A DNA stretch of 44,984 nucleotides. Source: an uncultured Lachnospiraceae bacterium (GTDB lineage: Bacteria > Bacillota > Clostridia > Lachnospirales > Lachnospiraceae). The stretch is from positions 1-44,984 of the forward strand of contig CAJONG010000007.1 of the NCBI GenBank assembly GCA_905235845.1, written 5' to 3'. Positions 40,001 to 44,984 of this stretch are shown one piece after another. The position numbers and the translations under genes were made by a program. The notes beneath the pieces are model-generated. The model was not told the origin of the DNA and ran no database searches. It was given only the letters and a program-made list of their open reading frames with translations. Position 1 is the stretch's first letter, and the number at the start of each line of letters is the position of its first letter.

Positions 40001-41086
40001 ATGAGAAAATATTATTTGGACAATATCAGATGGATCACTGTTGTAATCGTTGTGGTCTACCATGTTTTTTATATGTATAATGGGGAAGGTATTCCGGGAG
40101 TGGCGGGGAATATATCCGGATTTGAAGTACAATACTGGGATATTTTCCAATATCTGACATTTCCGTGGTTTATGTTCCTTTTGTTCGTGGTGTCAGGTAT
40201 AAGTTCAAAGCTCTACCTTAAAACCCATACCGATAAAGAGTTTTTTAAAAGCAGAACAACTAAGCTGCTTGTACCTTCCACAATCGGGCTTTTTGCGTTC
40301 CAGTTTATACAGGGGTATTATAATACAAGACTATCCAATGCCATGAATATGCTGAAGACCGTGCCTGTACCGGTAGCTTTTCTTATCATGGCGGTAAGCG
40401 GTATCGGAGTACTGTGGTATATTCAGCTTCTTTGGGTATTCAGTGTGGTTCTGATTCCAATTCGCAGATTGGAGAAGGATAGGCTGTGGAAGCTTGCAAA
40501 GAGAACGAATATTATCGTTATAATTCTTATGGCTGTTCCGGTCTTTGGAGCAGCACAGATTCTTAATACCCCTATTATCTGCGTTTACCGGTTCGGGTAT
40601 TATGGGCTTGCCTTTTTGCTTGGATATTTTGTCTTTTCACATGATGAAGTTGTAGATATTTTAAAGAGAAATGCCCTTTGGCTGACGATTGTGGCTGTGA
40701 TTTTGGCTATTACGTTTTCTATAGTATACCTTGGAGATAACTATGCCGATGCACCGGTATTTAAGACGCCTTTGTTTACATTATTTGGATGGTTTGCTTC
40801 GATCGCATTTCTTGGTATGGGTGCCAGATATCTTGATTTTACAAACAGTATAACATCTGTAATGACAAGGTATAGCTGGGGATTATACATATTCCATTAT
40901 CTTGGGATTTCGATTATAGCTGCTTACATAGCACCGAAGGATATATTGCCGTTTCCGGTGGTTTATCTTATAAGTCTTATAAGCGCAGTTGTTATAGCAT
41001 ATCTTTTGTATGAATTGATATCAAGACTCCCCTTTTTTAGATGGGCGGTTTTGGGAATCAAAAAAGCAAGGAGATCAGATGTTTAA
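40001..41086 (+). CDS. Integral-membrane acyltransferase family 3 protein
   Basis: 361 residues with about ten hydrophobic segments. It begins YYLDNIRWITVVIVVVYHVF: Arg10 and His21 give the R-x10-H motif of acyltransferase-3 (OafA/YrhL-type) enzymes, which move acyl groups across or at the membrane onto sugars, lipids or peptidoglycan. FLLFVVSGISSKLYL and FFKSRTTKLLVPS are further family features, and YSWGLYIFHYLG is typical of the C-terminal helices. An AGGTGG site is close to the ATG. It has its own promoter but continues the acyl-transfer theme of the cluster. Overlaps the next gene by 8 bases. Confidence 0.9.
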   Translation: MRKYYLDNIRWITVVIVVVYHVFYMYNGEGIPGVAGNISGFEVQYWDIFQYLTFPWFMFLLFVVSGISSKLYLKTHTDKEFFKSRTTKLLVPSTIGLFAFQFIQGYYNTRLSNAMNMLKTVPVPVAFLIMAVSGIGVLWYIQLLWVFSVVLIPIRRLEKDRLWKLAKRTNIIVIILMAVPVFGAAQILNTPIICVYRFGYYGLAFLLGYFVFSHDEVVDILKRNALWLTIVAVILAITFSIVYLGDNYADAPVFKTPLFTLFGWFASIAFLGMGARYLDFTNSITSVMTRYSWGLYIFHYLGISIIAAYIAPKDILPFPVVYLISLISAVVIAYLLYELISRLPFFRWAVLGIKKARRSDV

Positions 41087-41504
41087 GGATAATCTGACAC
41101 GTTTAAGAAAACTGAATCATATGACGCAGGAGAATATTGCGGAAAAGCTTGGGGTGACAAGACAGGCTGTTGCAAAATGGGAATCGGGGGAAACGATACC
41201 GGACATTGAAAAATCAAGACAGCTTGCTGAGATTTTTGGAGTATCCCTTGATGATATGGTCAATTATGAACCGGGGGAGAATCTTGGACTGGAATTACCG
41301 CCAAAGGGGAAGCATCTTTTTGGTATGGTAACGGTTGGGGATAAAGGGCAGATAGTTATCCCTGCAAAGGCCAGAAAACTATTTAATATCTCTTCCGGAG
41401 ATGAACTTGTCGTGCTCGGTGATGAAGCACAGGGGATTGCGATAATTAAAGCAAAGGATTTCCTTGCTATGGCTGATGCTGTCAGATTGGGAATAAATAT
41501 CTAG
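41079..41504 (+). CDS. XRE-type HTH regulator fused to AbrB/SpoVT domain
   Basis: 141 residues. Residues 1-~65 form an HTH_3 domain (MTQENIAEKLGVTRQAVAKWESG, split here by context: helix-turn-helix around residues 17-36). Residues ~80-125 form a swapped-hairpin AbrB domain (VTVGDKGQIVIPAKARKLF then GDELVVLG). Both can bind DNA. Such fusions occur in Clostridia as small chromosomal regulators. Its start lies inside the end of the acyltransferase gene, so the two are coupled and it may autoregulate this pair. Confidence 0.9.
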   Translation: MFKDNLTRLRKLNHMTQENIAEKLGVTRQAVAKWESGETIPDIEKSRQLAEIFGVSLDDMVNYEPGENLGLELPPKGKHLFGMVTVGDKGQIVIPAKARKLFNISSGDELVVLGDEAQGIAIIKAKDFLAMADAVRLGINI

Positions 41505-41575
41505 GGTGCTGTCATATGAGAAAAACATGTTGGAATCTGAGGCTTATGTTCATTTTTTAAGGAAAAAAGGTACTA

Positions 41576-41581
41576 TATAAT
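41576..41581 (+). promoter_or_regulatory. Probable -10 element before the MotA-like gene
   Basis: TATAAT at 41576-41581. At 17 bp upstream only a T-rich hexamer (41553-41558) is present, so the -35 is poor. Start would be near 41588, about 60 bases before the gene. Confidence 0.45.
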
Positions 41582-41648
41582 ACAGGTCTTTGGAGTGATA
41601 TGGTTATGGTAAGAAACTTGATGACAATGTATTGGAAAGGAGCTTGCC

Positions 41649-42128
41649 ATGAAAAAAAATATTCGTATCGTGTTACTTGGAGAACTGTGTCTTTTTATTG
41701 CCGTCTTTGCTATTAACATCTTGTTAGGGGGCTGGGGCGTTTCGGTAATCTTTTGGTTTCTTGATTTACCGTCGCTTATAATCATAGCACTGGTTTTGAT
41801 TCCGGGACTTTTCATCATGGGAGAATGGAGTGACTTTGTCAAAGCATTTTCCGTTGGTATCAAACAGTATAGTCTTTTAGAGCTAAAGAATATCACTCAG
41901 GCAGTAGGAGCAGCACAAAAACTGACCATTCATGGCGCTCTTTTTGCGATCATAATATCCGGAGTCTTTCTGCTTGGCAGACTTGATGATCCTACAACCA
42001 TCGGTCCTAATCTGGCTATGTGCTTTTTGTCAGGATTTTATGCCGTAATAATAGAGTTTTTACTTCTGCCACTCAGACTTAATACCGAACGTAAAATGAA
42101 TGAAGAAATGGATTTTGGCGATGAATGA
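41649..42128 (+). CDS. Small membrane protein resembling MotA/TolQ/ExbB channel proteins
   Basis: 159 residues with four hydrophobic segments. The order and motifs resemble MotA-type proton-channel subunits: a FLDLPSLIIIALVLIPG segment as in MotA helix 2, a cytoplasmic stretch between residues 60 and 90 that is much shorter than in MotA, and a C-terminal IGPNLAMCFLSGFYAVIIEFLLLPL-like pair of helices (here quoted in part: IGPNLAMCFLSGFYAVI). No MotB partner and no flagellar genes are nearby, so motility is unlikely. AAAGGAG lies 6 bases before the ATG. Overlaps the HTH gene by 8 bases. Confidence 0.6.
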   Translation: MKKNIRIVLLGELCLFIAVFAINILLGGWGVSVIFWFLDLPSLIIIALVLIPGLFIMGEWSDFVKAFSVGIKQYSLLELKNITQAVGAAQKLTIHGALFAIIISGVFLLGRLDDPTTIGPNLAMCFLSGFYAVIIEFLLLPLRLNTERKMNEEMDFGDE

Positions 42129-42357
42129 GCCTGGGATAACAAAGGAACGATATCTCGAAGTTGCAGAGGGACTTGGCCTCACCAAACGTGAATTGGAGCT
42201 TGGATATCTGAAAGTGTGCGGATTTTCTAATCGGAGGATCGCATACATGTTTGGTATTTCAGAACAGACAGTGAAGAATCATTTTAGCCATATTTATGAA
42301 AAGGCATGGGTTCCGGGAAGAAAGGAATTCAGAAAATTATTCCTGAAGAAAGAATGA
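42121..42357 (+). CDS. Small LuxR/GerE-type HTH protein
   Basis: 78 residues from ATG 42121, which overlaps the previous stop codon; an in-frame ATG at 42100 would add seven residues. LTKRELELGYLKVCGFSNRRI followed by GISEQTVKNHFSHIYEKA is the classic LuxR C-terminal HTH, without a receiver or ligand domain. Overlap with the MotA-like gene implies translational coupling, so it may regulate that gene in response to a membrane signal. Confidence 0.82.
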   Translation: MNEPGITKERYLEVAEGLGLTKRELELGYLKVCGFSNRRIAYMFGISEQTVKNHFSHIYEKAWVPGRKEFRKLFLKKE

Positions 42358-42480
42358 AAGAACTGCTTATCACATCGGCGCATTCGAATTCTAATTTGGG
42401 ATCGATGAAAACTGCTCTGAAATGTGGCTTTGTTCTCTGTTTTGCCTATGACACAGACTTTGACATAGAGAAACTAAATG
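42354..42480 (+). pseudogene. Possible remnant of a GNAT acetyltransferase C-terminus
   Basis: A frame starting in ATGA overlap with the HTH stop encodes SAHSNSNLGSMKTALKCGF, which resembles the GNAT pattern N-x-x-S-(x5)-CGF near the acetyl-CoA site. The rest of a GNAT domain is missing and the frame then runs antisense through the minus-strand regulator until 42713. The most likely reading is a truncated gene tail. The match is short. Confidence 0.35.
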
Positions 42481-44270
42481 CATTTTCCTTCCAGCATTTT
42501 CCTGAGCGTGTTGCGATCCATTCTGTATTGCGACATCAGGCCTTCGGCATAACTGTGGAATGCCCGGCACATGAGGGGGTGGCTGACTCCAAAAGAAAGC
42601 TCCGGCCGCATGGTATGGATCATACGGATCACATCATCGGCGATCAGAAGCCTCATGTTCGGGAAGGGTGTCTGAGGAAGCGCATAGAATCGGTAGCCGG
42701 GATAGGTCTCTGACAGCCGGATGATATTCCGAAGGTGCAACGCATACTGTTCAGGCGTATAGAAAAGCTCCCGGATCCCGTTTTGCTGTTCGATCCGGAC
42801 TTTCCCGGAAAAGAGGTCTTCATCATCACTCAGGGTGACACACTCGTTCACCCTGGCTTTTTTAAGCCGGGACAGAAACGCATCCCGAATCATTGTCCAT
42901 TCTTTATACAATGCGGGTTCATCAAAGGAACGAACCAGTTCTTCCGGCATGGTCGCTACGGATAGGCCGTTCTGAATGATCGTGATATCTGAATCGTCAT
43001 CATTCACGGAAGGAGCCGGGACTTTCATTAACAGTCCGGCAGACGCCAGCATGCTTTCGTAGCCGGAGTGGCATACTTTGAGAATCTGTGGGTCCGTATA
43101 GTAGTGGTAGATGCCGGAGGCCTCCGTGCCGACAGGATGGAAGGCTTCGATGCAAGCCATCTCCGGGCAGAGGAAAATGGTATGGGAAAAACGCGGATCC
43201 CGTTTTTTTGTGCTGTACCAGGATTCTACCATCCCGGACATATAGAGAGGCAGCCAGCTTTTAATCGCATCGTTCATTTCCGTAAGGTCCCGGTCTACGT
43301 TGTGGATGATACGGATCCTTGTCCCGTTCTTGACGCAGGCGCTCATGAGGGTGGCCCAGCGCATGAAAAAGTCTGTGTCATCGGTCAGCCATTCCTGATC
43401 CTCATCGGAATACAACAAAAGCAGTCCGGCATTTCGTTTCCAGGCGTCAAAGAGGAACCGAAGGACGGCACTTCGTATCCCGTCTTTCCCGTAATACTCC
43501 GTCTGCTTTGACTGCGAGATATCATCCGTTACCGATTCTTCCGGTGCCGGAAGGGGAAGTCTGGTCTCGGCAGAAAAAGAATCAAAGATTTCTAACAGGT
43601 TCTCCGCAATGCCTGCCTCCCGCTCCGGAATCGTTCCTTCATCAAACAGCCATGCGTGGAGAGCTTCTTCGTCAAGCATGTCTGCGGGAATATCCATGAG
43701 CTTCGCAAGACCATTAAGCTTTCCACTGATCTCTGCCCGTTCGAAAAGGATTGAGGAGATCCTTCCCGGCACATCGCTTCCGGGGACGGGAGTGCGCACG
43801 CCGGTGCGAAAGCGGCTGATCATGGAGATATCCATATGAATCGCATGACTTAAGCGGGTGTTGGACAGATCCGTCAGCTTCATCACCGCGTCCAGGCGTT
43901 CACCGAAGAAACGATAGACCATCTTCGGCTTTCTCTTACCCCCGGGACGAGTCCCCGTTTCTGTGGTCTTTCTCCCTTCTTCCGGTTCTCCCTCATAGAG
44001 CCAGTTCCTGAGCTGGTCCATAATCTCCTCCGCGGCTCCATCCGGATTGGCGCCGATATATCCGCATAGTTTTCCCAGTTCATTCCGCTCATCCGCATAC
44101 AGATAGAGTCCCGTGACAAGCTTCCTAATCGTCGGGCTGTTCTTTCCAGGCGTCCGGCTAAAGCTGCGCAGGCGGCTGATATTGGTCCGGTCAAATCCGG
44201 CCAGCTTTGCCACCTGCCTGTTATTTGCGCCTGTGTATTGAAACAGTTCATTGAGCCTGGATGCAAACAT
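42474..44270 (-). CDS. Large HTH-containing regulator of unknown function
   Basis: 598 residues on the minus strand. Start ATG at 44270-44268 is preceded by AGGAGGTGA at ideal distance; a GTG nine bases earlier lies within that site. The N-terminus (ASRLNELFQYTGANNRQVAKL, then DRTNISRLRSF) is an XRE-like HTH, and a second similar segment occurs near residue 130-160 (VMKLTDLSNTRLSHAIHMDIS, then MISRFRTGVRTP), so there may be two HTH domains. The middle and C-terminal 400 residues contain no motif I recognise. GC-rich wobble bases set it apart from the cluster upstream. Convergent with the LuxR-type gene. Confidence 0.75.
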   Translation of the reverse strand: MFASRLNELFQYTGANNRQVAKLAGFDRTNISRLRSFSRTPGKNSPTIRKLVTGLYLYADERNELGKLCGYIGANPDGAAEEIMDQLRNWLYEGEPEEGRKTTETGTRPGGKRKPKMVYRFFGERLDAVMKLTDLSNTRLSHAIHMDISMISRFRTGVRTPVPGSDVPGRISSILFERAEISGKLNGLAKLMDIPADMLDEEALHAWLFDEGTIPEREAGIAENLLEIFDSFSAETRLPLPAPEESVTDDISQSKQTEYYGKDGIRSAVLRFLFDAWKRNAGLLLLYSDEDQEWLTDDTDFFMRWATLMSACVKNGTRIRIIHNVDRDLTEMNDAIKSWLPLYMSGMVESWYSTKKRDPRFSHTIFLCPEMACIEAFHPVGTEASGIYHYYTDPQILKVCHSGYESMLASAGLLMKVPAPSVNDDDSDITIIQNGLSVATMPEELVRSFDEPALYKEWTMIRDAFLSRLKKARVNECVTLSDDEDLFSGKVRIEQQNGIRELFYTPEQYALHLRNIIRLSETYPGYRFYALPQTPFPNMRLLIADDVIRMIHTMRPELSFGVSHPLMCRAFHSYAEGLMSQYRMDRNTLRKMLEGKCI

Positions 44271-44308
44271 GGAAGTCACCTCCTTTGCTTAAGCATATCA
44301 CAGAATCG

Positions 44309-44352
44309 GGTGTGACAAAAGATATGTGCATTGCAGGATACTTAGTCACACC
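44309..44352. repeat. Inverted repeat between divergent genes
   Basis: GGTGTGAC (44309-44316) and GTCACACC (44345-44352) are exact reverse complements, 28 bases apart, in the gap between the minus-strand regulator and the zinc-ribbon gene. The arms could bind a regulator (for example the divergent HTH protein) or form a stem in RNA. Confidence 0.6.
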
Positions 44353-44439
44353 TTCAAAAGAGATAATGGGAAAGTTAAAATCAAAAAAGAGAGAATTATT
44401 TCATCAGTTGTCAGTCGTCAGAAAGAAAGGAGTCGCAGT

Positions 44440-44984
44440 ATGTTTTGCCCGAATTGCGGAGCACAAATACCGGATGACAGCATCTTTTGTGATAAATGTG
44501 GTTGCCGGATCGAAGGTGAGTCTTTCAAACAGCAGGATGCCTTTTTTTCGGATGAGATAAAAAGCGGCGGCTCCGGGACCATGAGCTTTATCGTGATCGG
44601 ATTGATCATTGCCGCTGTGGCCGGCGCGGGTGTTTTCTATTTATGGAAGACAGGTGTGTTGGGTGACGGGGCAGTACACGAAGTGGTTGAGAGCACAGCG
44701 GAGCTTGTGGCAGAATCCGGGACGCTGCCGGAAATAACGACAGAGCCCACGGAAGAAGCGCATGATCCTGAGAACGATACAGTTACGGAACAGGCGGCAG
44801 ATCCGGAAATCGAATCTGAGACGCAGTCTTCCGAAGAGCTGATGGAAGAACCTGTCTCGCTTCCTTATTCCGATACCCTTGGCGTTCCTGAAGCGACGGA
44901 CTTTGCGTGGATCCCCGATGTGCAGACAGGCGACCTAACAGGGAGATTCCTTGGCAACGATGAGCTTGTCGGGAAATGGAAGGG
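44440..44984 (+). CDS. Zinc-ribbon membrane protein, 5' part
   Basis: Runs off the window end; 181 codons are visible. MFCPNCGAQIPDD...FCDKCG gives a C-x2-C (Cys3, Cys6) / C-x2-C (Cys17, Cys20) zinc ribbon. One membrane segment (SFIVIGLIIAAVAGAGVFYL, residues 49-68) follows, then an external acidic Glu/Thr-rich linker and the start of another domain (GDLTGRFLGNDELVGKW). Proteins of this layout are common in Lachnospiraceae and uncharacterised. GAAAGGAG precedes the ATG. Confidence 0.85.
   Translation, partial: MFCPNCGAQIPDDSIFCDKCGCRIEGESFKQQDAFFSDEIKSGGSGTMSFIVIGLIIAAVAGAGVFYLWKTGVLGDGAVHEVVESTAELVAESGTLPEITTEPTEEAHDPENDTVTEQAADPEIESETQSSEELMEEPVSLPYSDTLGVPEATDFAWIPDVQTGDLTGRFLGNDELVGKWK

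Noticed and set aside
43068-43511. Plus-strand frame of 147 codons and similar frames opposite the large regulator
   Set aside because: They are antisense to a gene with an excellent ribosome binding site and an HTH; GC-rich wobble positions create spurious open frames.

Overview
The window reads as chromosomal DNA of a Gram-positive Clostridia bacterium, most likely family Lachnospiraceae (Butyrivibrio/Roseburia-like; the genus is a guess). The basis is the priA-def-fmt-rsmB-rlmN-prpC-prkC-rsgA gene order, PASTA-domain kinase PrkC, strong AGGAGG-type ribosome binding sites, lipobox lipoproteins, and a maltodextrin ABC importer without its own ATPase gene. Almost every gene is on the + strand.

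Region 1 (1-12.4 kb) is a housekeeping operon for replication restart, translation initiation and formyl-Met processing, rRNA methylation, Ser/Thr phosphorylation and ribosome maturation. A large hybrid histidine kinase and an output-less response regulator sit directly behind it. A hairpin terminator ends it at 12355-12382.

Region 2 (12.4-23.3 kb) is a maltodextrin/starch-oligosaccharide regulon: a surface lipoprotein GH13 amylase, a LacI-family repressor, then a MalE-type binding lipoprotein, MalF and MalG permeases, a cytoplasmic GH13 neopullulanase/cyclomaltodextrinase and a GH31 alpha-glucosidase, closed by a strong terminator at 23286-23315. Two matching LacI-type operators (TTAATCGCTTAA and TAAAGCGATTAA) each sit over the predicted start site of a 17-bp-spaced promoter, one before the amylase and one before malE, which defines a self-contained regulon.

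Region 3 (23.5-39.7 kb) is the unusual part, a long unidirectional cluster: a small excisionase-like HTH protein; a fusion of a STAS domain to an acyl-CoA synthetase; five tandem paralogous acyltransferases of the NRPS-condensation/CAT superfamily (each with an HxxxD motif); a two-gene asymmetric ABC exporter; a GlgX/pullulanase-like GH13 enzyme; a STAS domain fused to an APH-like kinase; a decayed C-terminal fragment of a second GlgX-like enzyme; and a stand-alone STAS protein. Three STAS domains, all with the phosphorylatable serine position kept, occur in one cluster. My working hypothesis is a system that activates a fatty or organic acid, transfers it in several steps to an acceptor (possibly a glucan or oligosaccharide), and exports the product under STAS/kinase control. 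No carrier protein, sigma factor or anti-sigma kinase of the usual kind is visible.

Region 4 (39.7-45 kb) holds an integral-membrane acyltransferase-3 protein with its own TTGACA promoter, coupled to an XRE/AbrB regulator; a small MotA-like membrane protein coupled to a LuxR-type HTH protein; a gene remnant resembling a GNAT C-terminus; a large minus-strand HTH regulator; and the start of a zinc-ribbon membrane protein that runs off the end. I saw no tRNA, rRNA, CRISPR array or insertion sequence.
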